Part shown: piece by piece, positions 53,431 to 62,416 of the stretch | Layout: every line of letters starts with the position of its first letter | How positions within the stretch are numbered: the first letter of the stretch is position 1 | NCBI GenBank assembly: GCA_030432025.1 | Contig: JAUIIA010000002.1 | Coordinates: 124,001-188,000 of the forward strand | Source of the DNA: Alphaproteobacteria bacterium | GTDB lineage: Bacteria > Pseudomonadota > Alphaproteobacteria > Micavibrionales > Micavibrionaceae | Reading direction: 5' to 3' | DNA length: 64,000 bases | Made by a program: the position numbers and the translations under genes | Notes under the pieces: model-generated | What the model was told of the DNA's origin: nothing | Seen by the model: the letters and a program-made list of their open reading frames with translations, nothing else | The model's database searches: none

Positions 53431-54357
53431 TCAGAGATAATCTTCAGGTCCGACAGGCTCCAACGGGATGCCTGATTTATAACTTACGTGCGCACGGACT
53501 TTATTCAGCGCACTCCAATCCACTTCTTCGGCAAGATCAGCATCACGCAAGGACGTGACTTTACTCTGCTCGTCAATATGACGGCCTGTTCTGTATTTCT
53601 TAAAAATATCCGGCAATCTTAATCCCTGCCGCAAACCGTTTCTGGTCAGCCCCATATAAACCGTTCTCTGCGGTTCCTTATTCGCTTCCTTGGCAAAATT
53701 TTGCGCCTGCTTACTACATGCCTCGACCATACCTTCTCTACTCAAAAAGTCGGCCTTCTTCTTACCTTTACGGGTTTTACGCTCGGACTTATCACGCTTG
53801 GGCTTTGCGCTGTCGATATGCACAACGAACGGAAACTGCTTCAGATCATCATCAATACCTTTATAGGCCCTGTTCCTTAGCATCGCTTCCATCGCAAACA
53901 CTTCAGCAAGCTGAACAAAGTCATAATCACGCGTAATGATAACCGCACGGCTTCCGTTACTGGTAAATTCACGCCAGATATCGAGGTCGGCGGCACTCTT
54001 CATGTCTTCCAATTCGATATGACTAACCGCAGCCACACGATCGAGAAGCGCAGGAATGTACTTCCAGCTCAGATTTTCATCAAATAACAACTTGATAGGA
54101 CGGTGGTCCTTGGGACTTTTTCGCGGCGTAATCCCAGCAGCGTTGCGGCGATACTCGGAACGGTCCTCCAAAGAGATCATCGCAAGCGCCTTGCATATAT
54201 CAATATCACCGTCAGTAAGTTCGGGGTGCATCTTCAGGATTTCCGGTGCCCTCATACCCTGGTCACGTAGCGCCAGCACATCGCGCACTTTCATGCCACT
54301 CTGTGTCAGGACGGGGTCCTGCGGATCTCCATGTATACGTTGAGCGAAAATTTCCAT
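53431..54357 (-). CDS. DUF433-DUF5615 fused toxin-antitoxin-like protein
   Basis: Residues about 12-62 (DPVLTQSGMKVRDVLAL, ILKMHPELTDGDI) match DUF433, an HTH antitoxin-like domain. Residues about 88-150 match DUF5615, a PIN-like (Mut7-C) nuclease domain, with KLLFDENLS (Asp93, Glu94), DLDIW (Asp124, Asp126) and IITRDYDF (Asp144, Asp146). These two families usually occur as two adjacent genes of one toxin-antitoxin pair, antitoxin first. Here they are one 308-residue polypeptide in that order, plus a basic linker (KPKRDKSERKTRKGKKK) and a C-terminal part of about 100 residues with no match. Confidence 0.8.
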   Translation of the reverse strand: MEIFAQRIHGDPQDPVLTQSGMKVRDVLALRDQGMRAPEILKMHPELTDGDIDICKALAMISLEDRSEYRRNAAGITPRKSPKDHRPIKLLFDENLSWKYIPALLDRVAAVSHIELEDMKSAADLDIWREFTSNGSRAVIITRDYDFVQLAEVFAMEAMLRNRAYKGIDDDLKQFPFVVHIDSAKPKRDKSERKTRKGKKKADFLSREGMVEACSKQAQNFAKEANKEPQRTVYMGLTRNGLRQGLRLPDIFKKYRTGRHIDEQSKVTSLRDADLAEEVDWSALNKVRAHVSYKSGIPLEPVGPEDYL

Positions 54358-54438
54358 CGCTGATTTCCCTGTTTATGCAAAAATAAATAGCAGGGTTTAG
54401 CGGAAAAAATCAAATATTAGTTTTTAATGATTAATGAC

Positions 54439-55671
54439 TTATGCAACAGCCTTGATAAGCGCGTGGTGCGTCGCCCACAGATGCTGTAGCGTGTTGGCCA
54501 TGTGCTTCACATCTTCCTGAGAGTGCGCGGCCGTGGCAGTCAAACGCAGGCGCTCCGTACCTTTCGGCACAGTCGGATAGTTGATCGGTTGAACATATAT
54601 ATTGTGCTCATCCATCAGGATATTGGACACTTCGCGGCAACAATTCGGCTCACCGACAATAAGCGGCACGATATGACTTTCACCGCGCATAAACGGCAGA
54701 TCGGCAGCTTCCAGCATATCCTTGAACAGTTTTACATTGCGACGCATACGTTCACGCTCAATATCGGAAACCTTCAAGTGCTCGACAGCCGCACGTGCAG
54801 CAGCCAAAACCGCTGGCGGCAAACTCGTTGTGAAGATAAAGCCTGAAGCAAAACTACGTACGCAATCGACAATCTCGGTCGGGCCAGTAATAAAACCGCC
54901 CATACAGCCATAGGCCTTACCGAATGTGCCTTCAATAACATCAATACGGTCAAGCAAGCCGCGCTCTTCGGCAACACCGCCACCACGTGGCCCATACAAA
55001 CCAACGCCATGCACTTCATCAAGATAAGTCAGCGCGTTGTACTTTTCAGCCAGATCGCAAATTTCTTTGATCGGGGCAATATCCCCTTCCATGGAATAAA
55101 CAGATTCAAAAGCAACAATCTTCGGGCGCTTGATATCAACAGATTTCAGCAGCTCCTCAAGATGTTCTAAATCATTGTGGCGGTAGATTTTCTTCTCTGC
55201 CTTGGAATCCTTCATCCCGTGGATCATAGAAGCATGGTTCAATTCATCGGAAAAGATCACACATTCAGGCAGAATTTTACCCATAACGCCCAGCGCACCT
55301 TCATTGGCGACGTATCCGGATGAGAAGATCAAACCGGCTTCTTTTTGATGCAGATCAGCCAGCGACTCTTCCAATTCGACATGATAACGGGTTGTACCGG
55401 AAATATTACGTGTACCGCCTGCGCCTGCGCCTGAATTTTCCAGCGCTTCGTGTGCGGCTTTCAAAACAACAGGATGTTGCCCCATACCGAGATAATCATT
55501 CGAACACCAAATCGTCACTTCGCGCGCTTCGGAACCGTCATCAGGCCTGTACATCGCTTTCGGGAATTGTCCGGCGATACGCTCCAGATTTGCAAATGTA
55601 CGGTAACGCCCTTCGCGCTTCACGTCCTTGATGCAATCTTCAAAGTGGTTTTGGTAATCGAATTGGCTCAT
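54439..55671 (-). CDS. hemA: 5-aminolevulinate synthase
   Basis: ALAS condenses glycine and succinyl-CoA using PLP, the C4 entry to haem synthesis and typical of alphaproteobacteria. ATG at 55671 ([10 protein letters not shown]) is used rather than an upstream TTG. The 410 residues show ARIL-type conserved segments [49 protein letters not shown] and the PLP lysine in [14 protein letters not shown]. It is a single gene, convergent with nothing near. No second ALAS is in the window. Confidence 0.97.
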   Translation of the reverse strand: MSQFDYQNHFEDCIKDVKREGRYRTFANLERIAGQFPKAMYRPDDGSEAREVTIWCSNDYLGMGQHPVVLKAAHEALENSGAGAGGTRNISGTTRYHVELEESLADLHQKEAGLIFSSGYVANEGALGVMGKILPECVIFSDELNHASMIHGMKDSKAEKKIYRHNDLEHLEELLKSVDIKRPKIVAFESVYSMEGDIAPIKEICDLAEKYNALTYLDEVHGVGLYGPRGGGVAEERGLLDRIDVIEGTFGKAYGCMGGFITGPTEIVDCVRSFASGFIFTTSLPPAVLAAARAAVEHLKVSDIERERMRRNVKLFKDMLEAADLPFMRGESHIVPLIVGEPNCCREVSNILMDEHNIYVQPINYPTVPKGTERLRLTATAAHSQEDVKHMANTLQHLWATHHALIKAVA

Positions 55672-55802
55672 ATGAATACCGTTCTTTTTTATCAATATTG
55701 TTTTAGTTATTGTAAAAGAAAAGCAGAACGTTCTCTAATGGGTCCGTTTTGTATACCCTGAAGATTAGAAAAGCAAGCATTTCAATACAGGTTTCCGCTT
55801 AA

Positions 55803-56675
55803 ATGATACTGGTTTTTGGCTCAATTCTGCAATCTATTACGATCGAAGATGACCCCGATAGCGTCGTCGGTTCGACTAGTTTTGCCAAACTTTATGCAAA
55901 CAGCGTAGGTGGCAAAGGCGCATTGCAATCTCTCGCAGCAGCCAAGGCCGGCGGGAAAACGGCTCTGGTTGGGCGAACCGGCGATGATGAGCTTTCAAAA
56001 CACATCCTGATGCGCTTACGCAAACACGGTGTCATCACATCCGGCGTTGCAAAAGCCGACCATGCACAAACCGGTACGGCGACATACATCAGTAACGAAG
56101 ACCGCACGATCATCGCGCTCGGGGCCAGTGAAAAAACAACCGCCGAGCAGATTCCGCAAGAAGTTCTCAATGACCGTTCCGTTGTTTTGACACAAACCGA
56201 ACTGGACATGACGGAAACAGAAGCCGTTTTCGAAATTGCAAAAAACAAAGCTGCAACAACGATTTTGAACCTGTCACCGCGAATTGATATTGAAAGCTCG
56301 ACATTAAAGCTTGTCGATTACCTGATTGCGCCGTCTACAGCGAAGAACGCACTCGGCGACTTAAGCGCCTACCCTAAACTGACAACCATCTTTCTAAACA
56401 ACGACGGCAGCTGCGAGCTACGTTTAAAAACAGGCGCCTCCAGCCCTATTCCGAAAATCTCACTCGACCACCTGCAATGGCTTCATCCCGAAGGTTCACA
56501 AGACGCGTTTTGCGGAACTTTCGCAGCTTGTCTATATGCGGGTTTAGGCCTTGATAAGGCGTTGATCCGCTCTCTGGTCGCCGCAACATTATCAGCGTCC
56601 AAACCGGGCGAATATGACTCTATTCCGTATAGTGATGAAGTGAACGAAACGCTGAAAGCGTTCCAGCAAGGTTAG
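55803..56675 (+). CDS. PfkB-family carbohydrate kinase, ribokinase-like
   Basis: The 290-residue product has the ribokinase fold: NSVGGKGALQSLAAAKAGGKTALVGRTGDDE (substrate region) and GTATYISNEDRTII. The usual anion-hole motif GAGD here reads GSQDAFCGTF, with the catalytic Asp kept but two glycine/alanine positions changed. It probably phosphorylates a sugar or nucleoside; the altered loop leaves activity in some doubt. It is convergent with the TetR gene, 3 bp apart. Confidence 0.82.
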   Translation: MILVFGSILQSITIEDDPDSVVGSTSFAKLYANSVGGKGALQSLAAAKAGGKTALVGRTGDDELSKHILMRLRKHGVITSGVAKADHAQTGTATYISNEDRTIIALGASEKTTAEQIPQEVLNDRSVVLTQTELDMTETEAVFEIAKNKAATTILNLSPRIDIESSTLKLVDYLIAPSTAKNALGDLSAYPKLTTIFLNNDGSCELRLKTGASSPIPKISLDHLQWLHPEGSQDAFCGTFAACLYAGLGLDKALIRSLVAATLSASKPGEYDSIPYSDEVNETLKAFQQG

Positions 56676-56678
56676 TTT

Positions 56679-57299
56679 TTACGCGAACCCTAGTGTATTG
56701 GCGAATTGCTCCAGACGCTCGAGGTCTTTGTCCAAAGCCGCCATAGTCGCGCCCAGATCAGGACTTTCATCATCCTTCCATGTCCGCAAAACCTTCACGT
56801 AAAGGGCGGTTAATCCCGCAACGCGAGCTGCGCCGCGAATACCTCCTGTCTCAAGCCCCGCCGCCTCCAGCATCCAGCTCATGGAACGGCACAAATACGG
56901 TGCGGAAAACATCGCCTGCTTAGGGTCATACTTGAAAGACTTCAATACAGCCAAAAGTCCAGGACGGTAATCATTCAGGATTTCATACCGCTCCATCAAA
57001 ATGTCAAACAGCTGGTCACGCGCAGAAATGGACGGATCAGGCTCACCGATGACCTCTAGAACACGTCGGTCGATCATGCGGCCGAACAGCGTCAGAACAT
57101 CCATCTTGTCATCAACGACCTCGAACAGCTCAACCAAGGAGATACCAGCCTCACGCGCGATATCATTCAGGGAAACATTCTCCCACCCCTGCTCCTCAGC
57201 AAGGTCCAGCGCCTTTAGAACGACCAGAGCTTTGACATCTATTTCGGCCTTTTTGGCGTTTTTTGGCGTTTTTTTGGGGGGCGTGGCTTTTTTGGGCAT
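56679..57299 (-). CDS. TetR-family transcriptional regulator
   Basis: ATG at 57299 (MPKKAT) starts a lysine-rich tail of about 20 residues, then a helix-turn-helix at about residues 22-65 (KALDLAEEQGWENVSLNDIAREAGISLVELF). The C-terminal ligand domain of about 130 residues ends GLTALYVKVLRTWKDDESPDLGATMAALDKDLERLEQF, reminiscent of COQ9-fold regulators of alphaproteobacteria. GGAG is close to the start. It is divergent from the adenosine kinase gene, whose promoter it may control. Confidence 0.85.
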   Translation of the reverse strand: MPKKATPPKKTPKNAKKAEIDVKALVVLKALDLAEEQGWENVSLNDIAREAGISLVELFEVVDDKMDVLTLFGRMIDRRVLEVIGEPDPSISARDQLFDILMERYEILNDYRPGLLAVLKSFKYDPKQAMFSAPYLCRSMSWMLEAAGLETGGIRGAARVAGLTALYVKVLRTWKDDESPDLGATMAALDKDLERLEQFANTLGFA

Positions 57300-57343
57300 A
57301 GCTCCACTCAATCCTTGGCTTGCTCGTTTGAATTCTGTAATTG

Positions 57344-57360
57344 TTGTACCGAGTTTGTAC
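57344..57360. promoter_or_regulatory. TTGTAC direct repeats between TetR and adenosine kinase genes
   Basis: TTGTAC occurs at 57344-57349 and 57355-57360, 11 bp apart (one helical turn), in the 89 bp divergent interval. This suits binding of a dimeric TetR-type regulator to the same face. It is only a candidate operator; no footprint or conservation can be shown here. Confidence 0.35.
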
Positions 57361-57388
57361 GAATCACACAAGAAATGGATTACTGCTT

Positions 57389-58390
57389 ATGTCTAACCCC
57401 TCATTAGGTGTTGTCGCTGTTGGAAACGCCCTCGTTGACGTTCTTACCCAAGTTGATGACGAATTCATCGAAAACCAGCATAAAGAAAACGGAATGGAGC
57501 GCGGCGCGATGACGCTTATTGACGAACTTCGTGCCGTTGAACTTTACGCTCAAATGCCCGAAGGCGTTGAGAGCTCTGGCGGGTCAGCAGGAAACACCAT
57601 GGCGGGTTTCGCATCTTTCGGCGGTAACGGTGGCTTCATTGGCAAGGTCGCAGATGATCAATTGGGTAAAATTTTCCAACATGACTTACGCTCCATGGGT
57701 ATCACTTTTGACACACAACCTCTTGCGCTAGGCGCAAAGACAGGGCGTTGCCTGATCCTCGTCACACCGGATGCGCAGCGCACTATGAACACATTTCTGG
57801 GCGCCAGTGTGGAGCTAACGGCCACTGATATCGACGAAGATTTAATTGCCGACGCACAAGTCACATACCTGGAAGGCTACCTGTTCGACAAAGACACCGC
57901 CAAACAAGCATTCATTGCCGCCGCTGAGGCAGCACACAATGCCGGACACCGCGTTGCGCTTACACTTTCCGATCCGTTCTGCGTCGATCGTCACCGTTCT
58001 GACTTCCTGAAATTAGTAGAAAGTCACGTCGACATCCTTTTCGCGAACGAAGAAGAGATTAAGTCATTATTCATGCAAGATGATTTCGACGATGCAAAAA
58101 GCGCAATTAGTGAACATGTGGAAATCGCGGCTTTGACACGCGGACCGAAAGGCTCAGTGATTGTTAGTGAAGGTCAGGACATCCACATCGAAGCCGCAAA
58201 GGTCGATAAGGTCGTAGATACAACAGGCGCAGGCGACCAATTCGCCGCCGGCTTCCTCTATGGCTTTACACAAGGTGAAACCTTGGAACTCTGCGGAAGA
58301 CTGGGTTCATTGGCCGCTGCTGAAGTCATCAGCCACATGGGCCCGCGTCCGCAAGCTTCATACAAAGACTTTTTATCGAAGGCCGCATGA
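57389..58390 (+). CDS. Adenosine kinase-like PfkB family kinase
   Basis: ATG at 57389 starts MSNPSLGVVAVGNALVDVLTQVDD. The 333-residue product has the adenosine kinase pattern: GGSAGNTMAGFASFGGNGGFIGKVADDQLG, the hydrophobic DPFCVDRHR segment, FANEEEIKSL and the anion hole TTGAGDQFAAGFLYG with catalytic Asp. In alphaproteobacteria this family phosphorylates adenosine. It overlaps the binding-protein gene downstream by 4 bp (ATGA), so the two are translated together. Confidence 0.9.
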   Translation: MSNPSLGVVAVGNALVDVLTQVDDEFIENQHKENGMERGAMTLIDELRAVELYAQMPEGVESSGGSAGNTMAGFASFGGNGGFIGKVADDQLGKIFQHDLRSMGITFDTQPLALGAKTGRCLILVTPDAQRTMNTFLGASVELTATDIDEDLIADAQVTYLEGYLFDKDTAKQAFIAAAEAAHNAGHRVALTLSDPFCVDRHRSDFLKLVESHVDILFANEEEIKSLFMQDDFDDAKSAISEHVEIAALTRGPKGSVIVSEGQDIHIEAAKVDKVVDTTGAGDQFAAGFLYGFTQGETLELCGRLGSLAAAEVISHMGPRPQASYKDFLSKAA

Positions 58391-60105
58391 TCAAACGCCT
58401 GATACCGACAGTTCTGATAACGGCACTGCTTCCGATAGCGGCGCTCGCAGCAGATCCGTACGGTCTGGCTATGCATGGCGACCCGAAATACAGCGCGGAC
58501 GCCACGCATCTTGAGTATGCAAATACCGAAGCCCCGAAAGGCGGTACACTGAAAATCGCCGCAACGGGAACGTTTGACACCCTCAACCCGTTCTCGATCA
58601 AGGGCAAATCCGTGCAAGGGCTGCACCTGTTCTACGACCGTTTGATGGCGCGTGTATGGGATGAACCGTTCACGCTATACCCGTTAATCGCGAAAAATGC
58701 GGAAATGCCTGCGGACCGCTCTTCCATCACCTTCACAATCAATGAGGAAGCCCGCTTCCATGACGGCACACCAATCACGGTTGATGATGTACTGTTCTCC
58801 TTCGAGACACTGAAGGAGGCCGGTCGCCCGAATATGCGCCGTATTTATCAACTCGTCGATAATGTCGAAAAGCTGGACGGCAACCGCGTTAAATTCACAT
58901 TCGGTAAAGGCTACGACAGGGAAACAGGAATGATCATGGCGATTATGCCCGTTCTGTCGAAAACCTACTGGACCGGCCGGGAATTCGATTCCACTACGCT
59001 CGATATCCCTGTCTCCAGTGGTCCTTATAAAATCAAAAGCTTCGATCCTGGTCGCCGCATTGTCTATAAACGCGATCGCGACTATTGGGCGAAGGACAAC
59101 CTAACCAATGTCGGGCACAACAATTTCGACGAAATCATCTATGAGTATTTCCGCGATAACTCCGTCGCTTTCGAAGGGTTCGCGTCCAGCGAAGTAACCT
59201 TCCGCCGCGAGGGCAACTTACGCAAATGGAAAACAGCTTACACGTTCCCTGCCATAGAAACGGGGGATGTTATCAAAGAGGCCCTGCCCCATGGCCGCCC
59301 CGAAAAAACCAAAGGCTTTATCTTCAACACACGCCGTGCACCGTTTGATGACATCCGCGTGCGCGAAGCGATCGGCTTACTGTTCAACCGGCAGGCCGTG
59401 AACGAAATCCTGTTCGATAATGAACAAAAATTTATCACCTCCTACTTCCCCAACTCCGAATTCGAAGCCATTGCCTTCCGTGCCCCGCCGGAAACCGCCG
59501 AATATGACTTGCGTGCAAAAATGCGTGAAGCCTCCACCCTTCTGAAAGAAGCAGGATGGGCCGTCGAGAACGGTGCACAAACCAAAAACGGCGAACCACT
59601 GTCTTTTGAACTAATCCTGCAAAACCCCGAAGAAGAAAAAATCGCTCTGCATTTCCAGCAAAACCTGAAACGTCTCGGCATTGATATGAGAATTCGTGTC
59701 ACTGATTCTGCGGGCTTCGTACGCCGTCTGAATACTTACGACTACGACATGGTCTTGCATCACTGGCAATCCACACTCTCCCCCGGTACCGAACAAGTCG
59801 TGTACTGGAGCTGTGAAGCCGCAGAACAGGAAGGCCGTTTTAACTATCCCGGTATTTGTGATGAGGAAATCGATTCACTGGCGAGCTCAGTTGCAAACAC
59901 AGTAACACGCGAAGAATTGGTCAAAACCATGCAAAAGCTCGATGCAAAACTGCTCGAAGGCCACTATATGGTCCCGCTTTTCTATGCTGGTGTTGACCAC
60001 GTAGCATACTGGAGCCCTATACAACGCCCCGAAACTACGCCGCTTTACGGTTTAGTTCTTGAAACATGGTGGATGGATGGGGATACTTCAACAAATCAGG
60101 ATTGA
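58387..60105 (+). CDS. Extracellular solute-binding protein, YejA-like (SBP_bac_5)
   Basis: The 572 residues start with a signal peptide cleaved near residue 21 (ALAAD). The mature protein is a family 5 binding protein: APKGGTLKIAATGTFDTLNPF, FTINEEARFHDGTPITVDDVLFSFETL, and a C-terminal half with PLFYAGVDHVAYWSPI. The large size and the GTFDTLNPFS segment match the YejA/microcin C group, which binds peptides. No permease or ATPase of an ABC system is linked, so it relies on components encoded elsewhere. Confidence 0.9.
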   Translation: MIKRLIPTVLITALLPIAALAADPYGLAMHGDPKYSADATHLEYANTEAPKGGTLKIAATGTFDTLNPFSIKGKSVQGLHLFYDRLMARVWDEPFTLYPLIAKNAEMPADRSSITFTINEEARFHDGTPITVDDVLFSFETLKEAGRPNMRRIYQLVDNVEKLDGNRVKFTFGKGYDRETGMIMAIMPVLSKTYWTGREFDSTTLDIPVSSGPYKIKSFDPGRRIVYKRDRDYWAKDNLTNVGHNNFDEIIYEYFRDNSVAFEGFASSEVTFRREGNLRKWKTAYTFPAIETGDVIKEALPHGRPEKTKGFIFNTRRAPFDDIRVREAIGLLFNRQAVNEILFDNEQKFITSYFPNSEFEAIAFRAPPETAEYDLRAKMREASTLLKEAGWAVENGAQTKNGEPLSFELILQNPEEEKIALHFQQNLKRLGIDMRIRVTDSAGFVRRLNTYDYDMVLHHWQSTLSPGTEQVVYWSCEAAEQEGRFNYPGICDEEIDSLASSVANTVTREELVKTMQKLDAKLLEGHYMVPLFYAGVDHVAYWSPIQRPETTPLYGLVLETWWMDGDTSTNQD

Positions 60106-60172
60106 GCACGCGTATAAGGCTTGCTATGCTCAAAGTCGTTATAAGTAAGGCATTTATTTGGAAATCCCGCTC

Positions 60173-60712
60173 ATGTTTAAAAAATTCACCGTTTTGACTC
60201 TTAGCGTCGCAGCCCTAGCAACTACGGGTGCATGTACCCCCGGAAAAAGTGTCGGGGACATAGGCGGGCAATTCTGGCAACGTGTCAGCGTTTCCGAATC
60301 TATCTACCAACAAGGGCCAAAAGCCCAGCAAATGCTAAACCGTGACATATCCCGCTGCGTTGTCGAACTTCGCGAATTAGAGCGCCTCGGCACTCTGAAA
60401 GATGCGATCCCGACTGATCTGGCCGGCAAGACGCTCAACCCCGACGAACTAGCGTTGCGCGACTACGATATGCCCGAGCGTGAAAAACACCTCTTCGCAG
60501 AACACAGCGATTACACAGACTTCGAAGGCTGCATGTATGAGCGTGGTTGGGAACGCGTAGAACACGCACCATATGAAGTTACACGTCGTGGCCGCGAGAA
60601 TTATCTCCGTGCACATGTCGACTATGACTACACGCCTGAATTCGAAGCACGCCAATACAGCGAAAAAATGAACACGAATGAAAACGGCGACTTCGGCGAA
60701 CTCAACGAATAA
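60173..60712 (+). CDS. Predicted lipoprotein, 179 aa
   Basis: ATG at 60173 begins MFKKFTVLTLSVAALATTGAC, a clean lipoprotein signal with cysteine at residue 21. An upstream in-frame TTG would extend it without a better ribosome site. The mature part is charged and helical (MPEREKHLFAEHSDYTDFEGCMYERGWERV). Two further cysteines (ISRCVVEL, EGCMYE) could form a disulphide. It is followed 13 bp later by ygfZ. No family is recognised. Confidence 0.75.
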   Translation: MFKKFTVLTLSVAALATTGACTPGKSVGDIGGQFWQRVSVSESIYQQGPKAQQMLNRDISRCVVELRELERLGTLKDAIPTDLAGKTLNPDELALRDYDMPEREKHLFAEHSDYTDFEGCMYERGWERVEHAPYEVTRRGRENYLRAHVDYDYTPEFEARQYSEKMNTNENGDFGELNE

Positions 60713-60725
60713 TCAGCATACCGAT

Positions 60726-61409
60726 ATGACATTCTATGTCAGCTTACCGAACCGGGGCCTCATTCATATTGAAGGCCCCGATCGTTTTGAATTCCTGCAA
60801 GCCCTGATCACCAACGATCTGGAAAAGCTATCGGCTGAACAAATGGTTTATGCCTGCCTACTCACGCCGCAAGGAAAATTCCTGCATGATTTTTTCTGCA
60901 TCTGGGGGAAAGATTTCATCCTGCTCGATTGCGAAGGCGGCGAACGCGCACAAGACTTATACCGTCGCCTGAATATGTATCGTCTGCGCAAGGATGTGCA
61001 GATTTCAGTCGAAGAGCAAAACGAAGTCTATGCCGTATTCGGTGAGCCATTGGGCCTGCCCGACCCCCGAGACCCCGAAATGGGTAGCCGGACATTCGAA
61101 AAGCCGGAAGGCATCGTGTCAAAGCCGTTCGGGGAATGGGACATCCACCGTATAAAGCTGGGCATCCCCGACGGCAGCCGCGATTTGATTCCCGATAAAT
61201 CGACGATGGATGAAGGCAATATGGATCAGATCAACGCCATTGATTACGATAAGGGGTGCTATATCGGGCAGGAACTAACCGCCCGTATGCATTACCGTGG
61301 ATTGGGAAAACGTAAGCTACAATATGTAGATGCCAACGACCCGCCCGAAGGCGCAGAGATCAGGTCACAATGCGATGATGCCGCAATCGCCCTTATAAGG
61401 AAATCCTAG
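60726..61409 (+). CDS. ygfZ: Folate-binding protein YgfZ/CAF17-like
   Basis: YgfZ proteins help assemble certain iron-sulphur enzymes and bind tetrahydrofolate. ATG at 60726 (MTFYVSL) is used. The signature KGCYIGQELTARMHYRG lies at residues 176-192, with the key Cys178. The 227-residue length is shorter than most (the C-terminal strand after GLGKRKLQYV is truncated), as in some alphaproteobacterial versions. The stop overlaps the convergent gene by 4 bp. It follows the lipoprotein gene. Confidence 0.9.
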   Translation: MTFYVSLPNRGLIHIEGPDRFEFLQALITNDLEKLSAEQMVYACLLTPQGKFLHDFFCIWGKDFILLDCEGGERAQDLYRRLNMYRLRKDVQISVEEQNEVYAVFGEPLGLPDPRDPEMGSRTFEKPEGIVSKPFGEWDIHRIKLGIPDGSRDLIPDKSTMDEGNMDQINAIDYDKGCYIGQELTARMHYRGLGKRKLQYVDANDPPEGAEIRSQCDDAAIALIRKS

Positions 61410-61783
61410 GATATATCAACCGAACGGTCTTCACCGATAATGATATGGCCCAGCAGCGCAACACGGCTCTCCTGTTCGATCAACCCCGGCTTCAACGTTT
61501 CGCACTGCTCATCATAGGCCAGAACGGCATTATAGAATGTATACACGCATTCCTGTGAACCGCTCATACGTGCAGATAACCTTGCTCTCAATGATTTCGC
61601 TGAAAGATCACCATCTACACCCTTACAGCTGTCAGTGGCCTCCCCCTCGGCCGTCCTTGCGAAACGGTCAATAAGAAGGCGTGAACCATTGGTATGTTGC
61701 AGATATTTTTCTGATCCGTCGATCTTACGCAGATCAAATATTATCGCGGCCGCAATATCACGGGAGGTGAACCGTTTTTGCAT
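61406..61783 (-). CDS. Hypothetical protein, 125 aa
   Basis: The 125-residue product has no signal or membrane segment. It has three cysteines (DSCKGV, QECVYTFY, EQCETL) and a mostly helical sequence (RFTSRDIAAAIIFDLRKIDG, SLRARLSARMSGS). Neither the family nor a partner is recognised. Its last 4 bp overlap the end of ygfZ in convergent orientation. It is separated from the next minus-strand gene by 68 bp. Confidence 0.6.
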   Translation of the reverse strand: MQKRFTSRDIAAAIIFDLRKIDGSEKYLQHTNGSRLLIDRFARTAEGEATDSCKGVDGDLSAKSLRARLSARMSGSQECVYTFYNAVLAYDEQCETLKPGLIEQESRVALLGHIIIGEDRSVDIS

Positions 61784-61851
61784 GCTGTTTGTCCCTGTCT
61801 AACTCAGAATATTAGGGTCTTAGCACGCCAAGATGAATTATGCAAACTACG

Positions 61852-62196
61852 CTAACCGTCAATCTCTATTGTCTGATCGGAAATCCATGTATCGGCCAAG
61901 TCCCGCAAGTGTGGCCAAGCGGCTTCCCGTGACAGCGCACGCCCGCCTTTATCGTAATAAGCGGTAGCTGCGGCTTCGAAACGCTGTAAATTCGGGAACA
62001 CCCCTTCCATTTCTGCACGAATACCATCCCTATACTCGCGCGACAGCACATCCGCCTGTTGCAAACCTGCGCGGCGCTCCATTTCCTCACGCAGAGGTTT
62101 TACAGCTTCATATAAATCGGAAAGTGCTTCAGGAATAATAACCCATCCGGTGTAGGCCGACGCTATGACAGCCGAATTGAACGTTTGTTCGACCAT
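61852..62196 (-). CDS. Hypothetical protein, 114 aa
   Basis: The product is acidic and helical (YEAVKPLREEMERRAGLQQADVLSREYRDGI), with no signal or membrane segment. AAAGG sits directly before its ATG at 62196 and 14 bp separate it from the small membrane protein gene upstream, so it is probably the last gene of a unit starting with ppdK. The family is not recognised. Confidence 0.65.
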   Translation of the reverse strand: MVEQTFNSAVIASAYTGWVIIPEALSDLYEAVKPLREEMERRAGLQQADVLSREYRDGIRAEMEGVFPNLQRFEAAATAYYDKGGRALSREAAWPHLRDLADTWISDQTIEIDG

Positions 62197-62210
62197 CCTT
62201 TACGCGCCTC

Positions 62211-62381
62211 TTACGCCGCCTGTGGCGCGAACATGCTCTGAAACACGACATAGGCGAGCAACAAGACGATCAGAATGATCGCTAACAGCACGTCTTTACG
62301 GGAGAAGAAGTGATACATATCAAATGTATGCAGAACTTCTTCCTCTTCATTCGTTTCGTTTTTTGCAGGTTCGTCGTTCAT
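62211..62381 (-). CDS. Small single-pass membrane protein, 56 aa
   Basis: A 56-codon frame runs from ATG at 62381 to TAA at 62211. The N-terminal 30 residues are acidic (NETNEEEEVLHTFDMYHFFSRK), followed by one membrane helix (about residues 31-49, VLLAIILIVLLLAYVVF) and a short tail. It lies between the TRIC-type channel gene and the 114-residue gene, 14 bp from the latter. Orientation with a negatively charged N-terminus is unusual for a cytosolic N-terminus. Function unknown. Confidence 0.65.
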   Translation of the reverse strand: MNDEPAKNETNEEEEVLHTFDMYHFFSRKDVLLAIILIVLLLAYVVFQSMFAPQAA

Positions 62382-62416
62382 ATGACCATCTTTTTCTTAT
62401 CAGGATTACAGAGTAT

